From Homoserinimonas aerilata (GTDB lineage Bacteria; Actinomycetota; Actinomycetes; Actinomycetales; Microbacteriaceae), in NCBI RefSeq assembly GCF_006716125.1, contig NZ_VFOM01000001.1, positions 124,001-188,000 on the forward strand: DNA of 64,000 bases. The letters are read 5' to 3'. The stretch's first letter is position 1. Each line of letters begins with the position of its first letter. The notes under the pieces are model-generated. The model saw nothing but the letters and a program-made list of their open reading frames with translations, did no database searches and was not told the origin of the DNA. This document shows positions 7,965 through 19,731 of the stretch, in pieces. The translations under genes and the position numbers were made by a program.

Positions 7965-8797
7965 GTCGCCGGCCAGTACATGCTGTCGGGCGTCGCGCGC
8001 GAGCCGAACACGGCCTGGCCGACCCGCACGACGGTCGCGCCCTCCTCGATTGCGGTCTCGAAGTCGCCGCTCATGCCCATCGACAGCTCGTCGAGGGCGA
8101 TGCCTTCGGGGGCGTTGTCGCGCATCCGGTCACGCAGTTCGCGCAGCAGCACGAAGCATCCGCGCACCCGCTCGATGTCGGGGGAGAACACGGCCAGCGT
8201 CATCAGACCGCGCACGCGCAACCGCGAGAAGGTGGGCAGCTCGGTGATGAACGCGGCAACCTCCTCGGGCGGCAGGCCGAACTTGCTGTCCTCCTGCGAG
8301 GTGTTCACCTGCACGAAGACGTCGAGCGTGCGGTCCTCAGCCTCGAGGCGCCGATCGAGAGCCTCCGCCACGCGCAGACTGTCGAGCGCCTGGAATTCGG
8401 ATGCGAAGCGCGCCACATACTTGGCCTTGTTGGTCTGCAGATGGCCGATGACCGCCCACCGCAGGCCCTCGATGTCGGCCAACTCCTCAGACTTGCGCAG
8501 CGCCTCCTGCACCTTGTTCTCGCCCAGGAAGGTCGCCCCGGCGGCGATCGCGTTGCGCAGCCGCTCCTCGGGCACCGTCTTGCTCACCGGCAGGAGGCGC
8601 ACCTCGCCGGCGTCGCGATCGGCACGCGCTGCTGCGGCGGCGATGCGCGCGTTCACGGCAGCCAGGTTGTGGGCGAAGTCGTCCACCGACTGCGCGGTCT
8701 CGAACTTCGTGAGCTGGGCGGGCGCGGGCTGGGCGGGGCCTGTCTGGGGTGCGGGGTTCGGGGTGTCGTCGTTCACTGCTGCGCTGGGCTCCCTCAT
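7961..8797 (-). CDS. YggS-family pyridoxal-phosphate homeostasis protein
   Basis: 278 residues of the alanine-racemase-like TIM barrel. The PLP lysine is in LLPVSKTVP, followed by GENKVQEA, WAVIGHLQTNKAK, VFVQVNTSQEDSKFG, RGLMTLA and the phosphate-binding LSMGMSGDFETAIEEGATVVRVGQAVFG. The N-terminal 30 residues are Pro/Ala-rich and extra relative to the family; an internal GTG (VNDD) is a possible later start. It is upstream of and overlapping pyridoxal kinase, a functional pairing for vitamin B6. Confidence 0.9.
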   Translation of the reverse strand: MREPSAAVNDDTPNPAPQTGPAQPAPAQLTKFETAQSVDDFAHNLAAVNARIAAAAARADRDAGEVRLLPVSKTVPEERLRNAIAAGATFLGENKVQEALRKSEELADIEGLRWAVIGHLQTNKAKYVARFASEFQALDSLRVAEALDRRLEAEDRTLDVFVQVNTSQEDSKFGLPPEEVAAFITELPTFSRLRVRGLMTLAVFSPDIERVRGCFVLLRELRDRMRDNAPEGIALDELSMGMSGDFETAIEEGATVVRVGQAVFGSRATPDSMYWPAT

Positions 8798-9067
8798 GTC
8801 TGCCGTACTCGCCCCAGTCTACGGAGCGGGTGCCGGGGCATCCGGATGCACACCCCACGGCCCGCGCGCTGGCTGAGTTGCCGCCAAACGCTCTTCCTGC
8901 TGCCGATGAAGAGCACTTAGGGGAAACTCAGCAGCGGGGCGGCCGCCGAAGGTGTGAATCCGCGCAGAATCGCCGCAGAGTTCGCGCAGAGTCCCGCCCC
9001 CGAGCTTGTGGCTGCCGCCCCCGTGCTGAAACGTGGAGGATTCGATCGCGATCCGAAAGGCAGCAAC

Positions 9068-9346
9068 ATGCTCACATTGACCGACACCGCCAGCAACATC
9101 GTCAAGGCGATCATCGACCAGAACCCGGGCGCCGAAACCGTCGGCCTGCGCATCAACGCCCCCGAGACGGGCGCCGAGCTCGGGGTGGGAATCGCCGAAG
9201 CACCCGAGCCGGCCGACGCCGTCATCGAGCAGGACGGCGCGCGCGTCTACCTCGACGAAGGTGCCACACTCGTGCTCTCCGACAAGGTTCTGGATGCCCA
9301 GGTCGCCAGCGACGGCTCCGTCAGCTTCGCCGTCGGCCAGCAGTAG
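9068..9346 (+). CDS. HesB/IscA-fold protein without cysteines
   Basis: 92 residues from ATG 9068, preceded by AAAGG. The pattern MLTLTDTASNIVKAII...GLRI...ARVYLDEGATLVLSDKVLDAQV resembles the A-type iron-sulfur carrier fold. The whole protein contains no cysteine, so the three cysteines that bind iron-sulfur in IscA/ErpA are absent. It cannot act as a classical A-type carrier; the role is unknown. Similar short cysteine-free proteins are often labelled HesB in actinobacteria. Confidence 0.7.
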   Translation: MLTLTDTASNIVKAIIDQNPGAETVGLRINAPETGAELGVGIAEAPEPADAVIEQDGARVYLDEGATLVLSDKVLDAQVASDGSVSFAVGQQ

Positions 9347-9372
9347 GGGCAGCGACTCGACCCCGCCCGCCT

Positions 9373-9427
9373 GACACTTCGCGACACGGATGTACCAGTG
9401 CACTTGGCTGCTCTGTCGCGAAGTGTC
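9373..9427. terminator. Hairpin GACACTTCGCGACA / TGTCGCGAAGTGTC
   Basis: A 14-base perfect inverted repeat with a 27-base loop, right after the HesB-like gene and before a cluster of dispersed repeats. It lies between convergent genes. Termination is inferred. Confidence 0.45.
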
Positions 9428-9445
9428 CGGTGGGCGATTCGGGGG

Positions 9446-9604
9446 CCGGTCTCGAGACTGCACGATCGCTCCGCGCTCGTGCACCTCGACCAGCGGGTTG
9501 CCCCGGGGGCCGGTCTCGAGACTGCGCGATCGCTCCGCGCTCGTGCACCTCGACCAGCGGGTCATTTTGCTGGTTGAGGAGCGAGGAACGAGCGTCTCGA
9601 AACC
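9446..9604. repeat. Dispersed palindromic repeat, locus b (three units)
   Basis: Two nearly identical 53-base units (GGTCTCGAGACTG...CACCTCGACCAGCGGG at 9446 and 9510) are followed by a diverged unit GCTGGTTGAGG...CTCGAAACC at 9569-9604. It fills the space between the HesB-like gene and the convergent fadH-like gene. Confidence 0.8.
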
Positions 9605-9629
9605 TCACCCGCAAGCGAGCCGGGGCACC

Positions 9630-13045
<3,416 letters not shown>

Positions 13046-13149
13046 GGGGACTTCCTTGTCTCTGCGGTCGCGCACTGCGATCGTGGGCTGTCGCGTGTGC
13101 TGTGCCGTGAGCATCATTCTGGGCACGCCGGCAGCAGAGCCCAAGCTAA

Positions 13150-13166
13150 ATCTCATTCAATGGGAT
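13150..13166. promoter_or_regulatory. Quasi-palindrome ATCTCATTCAATGGGAT upstream of pobA
   Basis: A 17-base inverted repeat with one symmetric mismatch, overlapping the stop of the IclR gene and about 105 bases upstream of the pobA start. It is a candidate site for the adjacent regulator. Location fits; nothing else proves it. Confidence 0.3.
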
Positions 13167-13924
13167 ATGGATTGCTGCGCTCGCATGGCCTGCGACATCC
13201 CCTGCGCCGCCGCCTTCAGCAGCAGGATCGTCGACTCGTGCCGCGTCTCCTCGCGCGGCAGCACAACCGAGAGCGCTGCCAGCACGGCACCGCCGGGCAC
13301 CCGCACGGGCACCGCGATACCCGTCGACTCCGGTGCGATGTAGCCGGGCGCGATCGCGTGGCCCAGACTGCGGATCTCGGCGAGTTTCACTCTGAGGGCA
13401 TCCGGGTCGACGATCGTCTCGGCCGATCGCGGCACGAGCGGCCCGTCGAGCACCCGCTGCTGGAGCTCGTGCTCACCGTAGGCGAGCAGCACGAGCCCCG
13501 AGGAGGAGGCGTGCAGCGGCAGGCGCCCCGCGATGCGCGTGATGTTGGCGCCCGAGTTGCGGTCGCTGAGCCGCTCGATGAACAGCGCCTCATCGTCTTC
13601 GAGCACGGCCAGCTGCGTGTGCTGGCGCACCTTCGCCTGCACATCCTCCATGAACGGGGTCGCGATCTGGCGCAACCGCAGCGCCTGTGAACCGCGCATG
13701 GCGAGCTCCCACAGTCGCATGCCGACGTGCACGTTGCCGCGTTCGTCGCGCTCGAGCAGGCCGTATTCGGCGAGTTCGCCGACGAGACGGTGGGTGGTGG
13801 ATGCGGGCAGTCCGGTGCGGCGGGCGATGTCGCTGATGCTTCGGCTGCTGCGGTCGGTGTCGAAGGTCTCGAGGATGCGCACGACCCTGCTGATGAGGGA
13901 GTCACCGCTCGGGGAGTTCGCCAT
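13157..13924 (-). CDS. IclR-family transcriptional regulator (probable pobA regulator)
   Basis: 255 residues. The N-terminal winged helix has RVVRILETF...SISDIARRTGLPASTTHRLVGELAEYGLLERDE. The C-terminal effector domain includes LHASSSGLVLLA and GIAVPVRVPGGAVLAALSVVLP. In the IclR family the C-terminal domain often senses aromatic acids (PobR, PcaR). It lies 111 bases upstream of pobA on the same strand, so regulation of pobA by 4-hydroxybenzoate is a reasonable inference. Confidence 0.85.
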   Translation of the reverse strand: MANSPSGDSLISRVVRILETFDTDRSSRSISDIARRTGLPASTTHRLVGELAEYGLLERDERGNVHVGMRLWELAMRGSQALRLRQIATPFMEDVQAKVRQHTQLAVLEDDEALFIERLSDRNSGANITRIAGRLPLHASSSGLVLLAYGEHELQQRVLDGPLVPRSAETIVDPDALRVKLAEIRSLGHAIAPGYIAPESTGIAVPVRVPGGAVLAALSVVLPREETRHESTILLLKAAAQGMSQAMRAQQSISH

Positions 13925-13950
13925 GCCCCTAGCGTCTCACGGCGTCGCCG

Positions 13951-15051
13951 CTACGAGAGTGTCGTGCCTGCCGTCATCACCATGAGCACGACGATTCCGA
14001 CGGACAGCAGGATCGGCGGGAGCACGTACACGAGGATGTAGACGACGAGCGGCGCCTGGCCTCCGCCGGTGACCCTGCGCACGTGCACGGTGCGCACGAT
14101 CAGGTAGATGAACATCGACAGCAGCATCCACCAGGGGGATGCGGCGGCGGTGAAGCCGAGCTGGTTCAGCGCCTGGCGGTCGCGGTAGCCGAGCCAGATG
14201 CTCGCGACCAGGAACACCAAACTGGCGACGGCGTTGACTCCGAGGAACCCCAGGTAGGTTTCGACGAATGAGGCCGGAACCGCTGCGGAGGCGGCATCCG
14301 GATTCTGTACGAGCTCCGCCAGAACGGCGATGAAGGTCGGCCCGAAGGCCAGGACGGCGAGGACGACCATCAGCACAGAGAAGATGATGGGAGAGACCAC
14401 GAGCCACCAGACGGCGGCAGTGTTGCTTGTGCTGGGCGGTGGGGTCCAGTTCTGGTACGCGCTCGTGCGCGGAGGGGCGACGGATGCTCCGGGCGCGGCA
14501 GCGACAGGGAACCCGCCCGAGGTGCGGGTGAGGGTGTGCTGCGTGAGCCCCGCGGCGTCGCTGCTGGGGTCGATCGCGGGCAGCGTCTGGCCGCCGGAGA
14601 GCTTGGCCGGGCCGAGGCCGAAGCCGGTGCCGAGCAGGCTGCTGGGCGGAACCGGGGCGGGAGCGACGGGGAATGCGGGCGCGGCCGGGGCCGCCTGCGT
14701 CTGGGCTGTCTGCATGGGGGCTGCCTGCATCTGAGGCGCTTGGCTCGCGGCGGGTGTCACCGCTGGGGGCGCCACCGCGGTGGGGGAGGCGGGCCCGATG
14801 TTGATGGGGCCGCCCCAGGAGGGGAGGGATGCCTTCCAGGCGTCCTCGCTGAGATCGCTGTTGGCGAGCGGTTGGTTCCCGGGCGCGACAGGCTGTGGCG
14901 CGGGAAGACCGCCCAGCTCCTGCGGGGCCAGCTGGCCCGACGGGTACTGCGCGGATGCCTGCTGCGCGGCAGCCTGCTGCGCCTGCAGTTGCGCACGCAG
15001 TTGCGCGTGCGGATCTGGAGCGCTCGGATATCCGAAAGGCTCGTTACTCAC
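13951..15051 (-). CDS. Membrane protein with long Ala/Gln/Pro-rich N-terminal region
   Basis: 366 residues from GTG 15051 (GGAGGGGG ribosome site). The first about 210 residues are low-complexity (LRAQLQAQQAAAQQASAQ; QAPQMQAAPMQTAQTQAA), probably disordered and cytoplasmic. The C-terminal 150 residues contain four hydrophobic segments with a conserved-looking LGYRDRQALNQLGF loop and WWMLLSMFIYLIVRT. The membrane part resembles that of the DUF2510 protein at 52156, so the two may be paralogues. Function unknown. Confidence 0.6.
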   Translation of the reverse strand: MSNEPFGYPSAPDPHAQLRAQLQAQQAAAQQASAQYPSGQLAPQELGGLPAPQPVAPGNQPLANSDLSEDAWKASLPSWGGPINIGPASPTAVAPPAVTPAASQAPQMQAAPMQTAQTQAAPAAPAFPVAPAPVPPSSLLGTGFGLGPAKLSGGQTLPAIDPSSDAAGLTQHTLTRTSGGFPVAAAPGASVAPPRTSAYQNWTPPPSTSNTAAVWWLVVSPIIFSVLMVVLAVLAFGPTFIAVLAELVQNPDAASAAVPASFVETYLGFLGVNAVASLVFLVASIWLGYRDRQALNQLGFTAAASPWWMLLSMFIYLIVRTVHVRRVTGGGQAPLVVYILVYVLPPILLSVGIVVLMVMTAGTTLS

Positions 15052-15210
15052 GCCGGTTCCCCCTCCGGTCTGTGCCTTGACAGCTCAGGATAGCGGCCGA
15101 ATATACCGCGAGGGAATCCCCTAAGTGAGGGAGGCTGAGAAAACGTCGCGACCGCACCCCGCGTTGCTCGGCCTCCCGTGCCCGCGGCCCCACCTCCTGC
15201 GGTGGTCGCC

Positions 15211-15274
15211 ACGGCTGTGTTTTGTCGCGACGGCTGCGGAACTTTCCGCAGCCGTCGCGACAAAACACAGCCGT
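15211..15274. repeat. 31-base perfect inverted repeat (TTTGTCGCGACGGCTGCGGAA family)
   Basis: 15211-15241 is exactly complementary to 15244-15274, leaving 2 central bases. The core TTTGTCGCGACGGCTGCGGA recurs in the element at 27626-27725. It sits downstream of the minus-strand DUF2510 gene (stop 15324), so it could end transcription, but the length and recurrence suggest a small repeat element. Confidence 0.75.
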
Positions 15275-15323
15275 CGGGGCAGGGAGTGCGCGCCGCGGGC
15301 GGGCGGCAGCGAGCTACAGCGGG

Positions 15324-15983
15324 TTACAGCGAGTGGCGGCCGCGGGCGGAGGTCTTCGCCGCCGGGCGCGCCGCCTTGGCTGTGGCATCCGTGGTCTGCG
15401 CCGGGGTGCGCTTCGGCTGGCTACTCTTCGGCTGGGTGCGCTTCGATGGCGTGCGGGTCGTCACCGTGGAACCCTTCGCGGCGAGCGTGGCCTTGCTCGG
15501 CTTCGCGGCGGGTTTCGCTGCCGCCTTCGCAGCAGCCTTCGCCGGGGCATCCTTCGCGGCGGCGCCCGTGCTCTTCTTCGCGGCGGGTGCGGCCTTCGCG
15601 GCGCGGGCCGGCGTGCTGCGCGGTCGCGGTGCCGCCTTCGCGGGAGCCCCAGCTCCGGTCTCAGTCCCAGCCTCAGCCGAGGCCTCGGCCGCCTCCTGCT
15701 CGTCGTCGCGCGGCCGCGAGAACGGCAGCTTGTGCGCGAGCGCGGCGAGCTTGCCGCCGATGCGAACGGCGGTGCGGATGCGTCGTGGCGCCTTCACGGA
15801 GCCGACCACGGCATCCTTCGCCCGCAGTTCGGCGAGGTCGTCGACGTCGTAGACGGGCGCGGGTCGCTGGAAGGGTGCCGTGTGCTGCGTCCAGGCCTTG
15901 CCGTCCCACCAGCGCCGGTGATCGCCGCCATCAGGATCGGGGTACCACCCGGCCGGGAGTCGGATGTGCTGCAGATCCGGCAT
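15324..15983 (-). CDS. DUF2510 protein with histone-H1-like Lys/Ala-rich tail
   Basis: 219 residues. DUF2510 (LPAGWYPDPDGGDHRRWWDG with W-T following) occupies residues 9-36. A basic middle part follows, then from about residue 105 a tail built of AKAAPAAKK/AAAKPAAKPS-like repeats, ending in PAAKTSARGRHSL. Such PAKK-rich tails bind nucleic acid in mycobacterial HupB and histone H1. No membrane segment is visible, unlike most DUF2510 proteins. I infer nucleic acid or polyanion binding; not proven. Confidence 0.65.
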   Translation of the reverse strand: MPDLQHIRLPAGWYPDPDGGDHRRWWDGKAWTQHTAPFQRPAPVYDVDDLAELRAKDAVVGSVKAPRRIRTAVRIGGKLAALAHKLPFSRPRDDEQEAAEASAEAGTETGAGAPAKAAPRPRSTPARAAKAAPAAKKSTGAAAKDAPAKAAAKAAAKPAAKPSKATLAAKGSTVTTRTPSKRTQPKSSQPKRTPAQTTDATAKAARPAAKTSARGRHSL

Positions 15984-16166
15984 GGCGCGACGACGACCTT
16001 TCTGTGGGTTGACTCAAGTCTTACCGCTCGACCGCCCCCATCGGGGGGAGGAATCGCACAGATTCGTAACAGTTTCTTGGCCAGAGGCTACGACTGGCCC
16101 TCAGCCGGCCGCATCCGTCGCACGGTGTAACCCGACGGGAGGAGGCGCCGCGCCGGCATCCGCGCC

Positions 16167-16172
16167 TATCGT
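16167..16172 (+). promoter_or_regulatory. -10-like hexamer TATCGT
   Basis: It lies 7 bases before GTG 16180 of the DUF2207 gene. This spacing implies a leaderless transcript and decides the start codon. Confidence 0.45.
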
Positions 16173-16179
16173 GGGGTGG

Positions 16180-17928
16180 GTGAAGAGACTCATCCTCGTG
16201 ATCACTGCCGCGCTGGGCCTCGCTGTCGGTCTGCTGCCCGCGACTGCCGCATCCGCCGATGTCGACGATTTCAGTTTCGCCAGTTTCGACGGCCAGTACC
16301 ACTTGGGCACGGATGCTGAGGGCCGGTCGACGCTGCGGGTGGTCGAGACGATCGTGGCCGTGTTCCCTGATTTCGACCAGAATCGGGGCATCCGGCGCAT
16401 CCTTGTCGATCGCTATGACGGTCATCCGACGGGCCTGAACGTTGTCTCCGTAGTCGATGAGGCCGGCCAGCCGCGCGAGTATGAGCTCGACGGCGAGGAA
16501 CTCACGATCGCCGGTGACGACTATGTGCACGGCGAGCAGACGTATGTGATCGAGTACACGCAACAGGATGTGACCCGGTATTTCTCCGACACGGATGCCG
16601 ACGAGTTCTATTGGGATGTCAACGGCGTCGACTGGTCGCAGCAGTTCGGCGAGGTGACGGCCACCGTTCAGCTCGAGGCGTCGCTCGAGGCGCGGCTCAC
16701 CGGCGATGTCACGGCCGTCTCCGGTTCGGCGGGTGAGGCGCAGCCCGCGACGGTCGATGGGCTGAGCTTTGCGGCCCACGATCTCAGCCCGGGTGAGACG
16801 CTCACCTTCGCGATCGGCTTCGAGCCGGGAACCTTCGAGGCACGCGACGGCGGTTTCGGCGCCGCGCCGTGGCCGTCGGTGTCGCTCGGCGCTGCGCTGC
16901 TGGCCCTTCTCGGGGTGGGCGGTGCGGGCGTGCTGCGCGCCACGCGGCTGCGCGACGCCCCCGGCCGCGGCATCATCGTGCCCGAATATCTGCCCCCGAA
17001 AGGCGTCGGCGTGCTCATGTCGGCGCTCGTGGCAGGAAAGACGGCGCACCAGACTCCCGCGCAGATCATCGCGCTCGCCGTCGCCGGCAACATCCGCATC
17101 GTCGAGCTCGGCTCCGTCAAGGAAGGGAAGAAGGGCCGCTATCGCCTCGATTTCGTCACCGCCGACGGCGCGGGCGACTACGAGCGCGGCATGCTGCATG
17201 CCCTCTTCGGCAAGGAACTCACCCCGGGTGAGCACCGCGAACTCGGCAAGGCCGACAGCACGGCGGCCGGCCGCATCGCGAAGCTTGTGGCGACAGTGCC
17301 GAAGGATGCTGTCACGCAGGGTTATCGCCGCAAGGTGCGGGCCGGCGCGATCTCGGCCGTGCTGGGCTTCACCGCTGTCGCGGCTGTCGTCGGCGCGCTG
17401 TTCGCCGTCATCTCACTCGATCAGGCGTACGGCGGGGCATGGCCGGGCCTCTTCCTGGGCGCCTCCATCACGGCGGTCGTCGTGGCCTGCATCCTGCTGT
17501 TCCGCACACCGCTCGATGAGAAGGGTGTGGAACTCAAGGAGTACCTGACCGGGCTGGAGCAGTACATCGCGCTCGCCGAGGCTGACCGCATCCGCTTCCT
17601 GCAGTCGCCGGAGGGGGCGCTGCGTGAGCCGATCGCCACCGACGACGAGGCGCAGCTGGTGAAGCTGAACGAGCGCCTGCTGCCCTACGCCATGCTGTTC
17701 GGACATGAGAAGCGCTGGGCGCAGGAGCTCGGGGTGCACTATGAGAACCTCGGAACCCAGCCCGGCTGGTATGCGGGGCACAGCGGGTTCAACGCGGTGC
17801 TCTTCGCGAGCAGCATCGGTTCCGTCGCCACCAGCACGGCCTCCTCCTACAGCGCGTCGAGCGGTGGCTCCTCCGGTGGGGCCATGGCGGGCGGTGGCGG
17901 AGGAGGCGGAGGCGGGGGCGGCGTCTGA
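16180..17928 (+). CDS. DUF2207-domain membrane protein
   Basis: About 582 residues from GTG 16180. A signal peptide (VKRLILVITAALGLAVGLL, cleaved near TAASA) leads to an extracytoplasmic beta-rich DUF2207 domain (RGIRRILVDRYDG; FYWDVNGVDWSQQFGEV). One membrane helix lies near residue 240, two more near 390-440, and the end is GGAMAGGGGGGGGGGGV, a Gly-rich tail typical of this family. The family role is unknown; the protein is likely anchored in the cell membrane. It is followed 62 bases later by the J-domain gene. Confidence 0.8.
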   Translation: MKRLILVITAALGLAVGLLPATAASADVDDFSFASFDGQYHLGTDAEGRSTLRVVETIVAVFPDFDQNRGIRRILVDRYDGHPTGLNVVSVVDEAGQPREYELDGEELTIAGDDYVHGEQTYVIEYTQQDVTRYFSDTDADEFYWDVNGVDWSQQFGEVTATVQLEASLEARLTGDVTAVSGSAGEAQPATVDGLSFAAHDLSPGETLTFAIGFEPGTFEARDGGFGAAPWPSVSLGAALLALLGVGGAGVLRATRLRDAPGRGIIVPEYLPPKGVGVLMSALVAGKTAHQTPAQIIALAVAGNIRIVELGSVKEGKKGRYRLDFVTADGAGDYERGMLHALFGKELTPGEHRELGKADSTAAGRIAKLVATVPKDAVTQGYRRKVRAGAISAVLGFTAVAAVVGALFAVISLDQAYGGAWPGLFLGASITAVVVACILLFRTPLDEKGVELKEYLTGLEQYIALAEADRIRFLQSPEGALREPIATDDEAQLVKLNERLLPYAMLFGHEKRWAQELGVHYENLGTQPGWYAGHSGFNAVLFASSIGSVATSTASSYSASSGGSSGGAMAGGGGGGGGGGGV

Positions 17929-17990
17929 CCCCGCACATCCGGGGGCGCAGCCTCGGGTGACGCGCGAGAAGTCGACGCTACCCTTGTACG

Positions 17991-18917
17991 GTGCCCCGCA
18001 GTCCTCTCACTCCGTCTCCGTACGAGACCCTCGGCGTGCACCCCGGCGCGAGTGACGACGAACTGCGCAGGGCGTATCGTCTGATGCTCCGCAAGACGCA
18101 CCCGGATACGGGCGGCGACCCGAAGCGCTTCCACGCCGTGCAGCACGCCTGGGAGCTCATCGGGACCCCGCAGGCCCGCGCCGCCTGGGATCGCGGCAAG
18201 GGTGCGCCCACCGAGCGGAGCCGCGCAAGCTGGGCACCCGCCGCGCCGCGCAAGCCTCGTGACAGCCGCCCTGCCGCCCGCGCCTTCGGGCATCCGGGCG
18301 GGCACAATCGTGAGCGCTATCTCACGCTGATGCGCGAATGGGTGGGCCGCGGTGTGCCCCTCGCCGACCCGTACGCCGCCGACCTGGTGCGCTCGGCGCC
18401 GCGCGACATCCGCCATCTGCTGGCCGATGCGCTCGCCGAGGAGGCGACCGCCACCCAGCTCGCCGAGCTCGGAATCGGGTTCACCCTGTGGCATGACGTG
18501 GCCACGAATGCCGCCGTCGTGCCCGCCAAGCTCGACCACATCGTTCTCGGGCCGAGCGGCCTCTTCGCCGTGCAGTCGGAGGACTGGGGCGGCGAGATCG
18601 GCATCCGGCGCAACGAGGTCGTCGGCGACGTGCTCGCGGCCGGCGAGAGGCCGCTGCATGATCTCGCGGTGCGTGCCAAGGCGGTCGCGCGGGCGGCCCG
18701 CGTGCGCTTCACGACGCTCGCCATCGTGGTGCCCGACGACGCCATCGACGAGGCGCTCACAGTGGGCCGGATGCGCGGAATCGCCACAGCGGTCGTGCAC
18801 CGTTCGCGACTGCCCGGCCTCATGCGTGCGGGCCTCGACGGGGCGCCGCAGCTGGGCGGCACCGAACTGTTCGAGGTGCGCACGCGCCTGCAGGAGGCCG
18901 TGAGATTCGCTGAATAG
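17991..18917 (+). CDS. J-domain protein fused to a degenerate NERD-like domain
   Basis: 308 residues. The J-domain spans about residues 9-66 and keeps HPD (H37-P38-D39) and the QHAWELIG helix, so it should stimulate a DnaK ATPase. After a basic linker, residues 140-300 resemble the nuclease-related NERD fold (KLDHIVLGPSGLFAVQSEDW). The usual E-x-K of the PD-(D/E)XK site is here QSED, so catalysis is doubtful. The GTG start is preceded by TACCCT (17979-17984) at 6 bases: leaderless. I see no dnaK nearby. Confidence 0.7.
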   Translation: MPRSPLTPSPYETLGVHPGASDDELRRAYRLMLRKTHPDTGGDPKRFHAVQHAWELIGTPQARAAWDRGKGAPTERSRASWAPAAPRKPRDSRPAARAFGHPGGHNRERYLTLMREWVGRGVPLADPYAADLVRSAPRDIRHLLADALAEEATATQLAELGIGFTLWHDVATNAAVVPAKLDHIVLGPSGLFAVQSEDWGGEIGIRRNEVVGDVLAAGERPLHDLAVRAKAVARAARVRFTTLAIVVPDDAIDEALTVGRMRGIATAVVHRSRLPGLMRAGLDGAPQLGGTELFEVRTRLQEAVRFAE

Positions 18918-18981
18918 CCTGTGTGGGCTGTCGGCCTTGCGGGCCTATGGTGGAAGCAACGAACCCCGGGGAAAAATCCAC

Positions 18982-19686
18982 GTGAAGATCATCAGCTACA
19001 ACCTGCGAAACAACCGTGCCAGCGGGGAACTCTCTGACCTCGTCAACCGTTTCGAGGCCGATCTGCTGTGCCTGCAGGAGTCGGACACGACGACGCTCAT
19101 GGAGGAGGTCGGCGGCCTGCGTCTGGCCGATTCGACGCGCCGCAACAGGCTGGGCCTTGCGCTGTACTACCGCAGTGAGAAGTTCACCTGCACAGCGACG
19201 AAGGCGTTCGAGCTGAAGAAGTCGCTGCACGACCACGTGATGAAGCCGGCTCATGAGCGGCTGCTCGCCAGCCGCCTCACCGATCTGGAGAGCGGGCGCG
19301 AGTTCATTGCCGCGTCGTTCCATGCGGCACCGTTGACGGCGCTCAATTCGTTGCGCCGCGAGCAGATCCGGTCCGCGCATGAGCAGCTGCACGACATGGG
19401 CCCGGGGCTGCCCACGCTCATGGTCGGCGACTTCAACTACCCCATCTTCAAGAACCAGCTGAGCAGGCGCATCGTCGCATCCGGTTATGACCTCACGCTC
19501 AGCGACAACCGCACCTACACCCGCTACAAGTTCTTTCGTGGGCACTTCGATCTGGCCACCTCGATCGGTCTGCAGATCGACAATGTCGAGACTCTGCCGC
19601 GCGGCACATCCGACCACATGCCCATCCTTGTGACGGCTGACTTCGGCGATCAGGTGAACGAGGGGCGCGAGCAGCACGTAGCCTAG
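18982..19686 (+). CDS. Endonuclease/exonuclease/phosphatase (EEP) family protein
   Basis: 234 residues from GTG 18982 (GGGGAAAA ribosome site; a TATGGT hexamer at 18947 may be its -10). The DNase-I-like fold is seen in order: ISYNLRNN, ADLLCLQESD (catalytic Glu), FIAASFHAAPLTA, LMVGDFNYP (GDFN) and the C-terminal TSDHMPILV (SDH). All catalytic positions are present. It is 45 bases upstream of the DarT-like gene on the same strand, which suggests joint expression. The substrate may be nucleic acid or phospholipid/inositol phosphate. Confidence 0.8.
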   Translation: MKIISYNLRNNRASGELSDLVNRFEADLLCLQESDTTTLMEEVGGLRLADSTRRNRLGLALYYRSEKFTCTATKAFELKKSLHDHVMKPAHERLLASRLTDLESGREFIAASFHAAPLTALNSLRREQIRSAHEQLHDMGPGLPTLMVGDFNYPIFKNQLSRRIVASGYDLTLSDNRTYTRYKFFRGHFDLATSIGLQIDNVETLPRGTSDHMPILVTADFGDQVNEGREQHVA

Positions 19687-19731
19687 GAGTAGGTGCCCGT
19701 TCCGTGCGGTCGCCGGGGTGGAGGACCAGAC

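Noticed and set aside
7278-8876. Long plus-strand frame opposite the pyridoxal kinase and YggS genes
   Set aside because: Arg/His/Ala-rich antisense frame typical of GC-rich DNA; the minus strand encodes two clear families.
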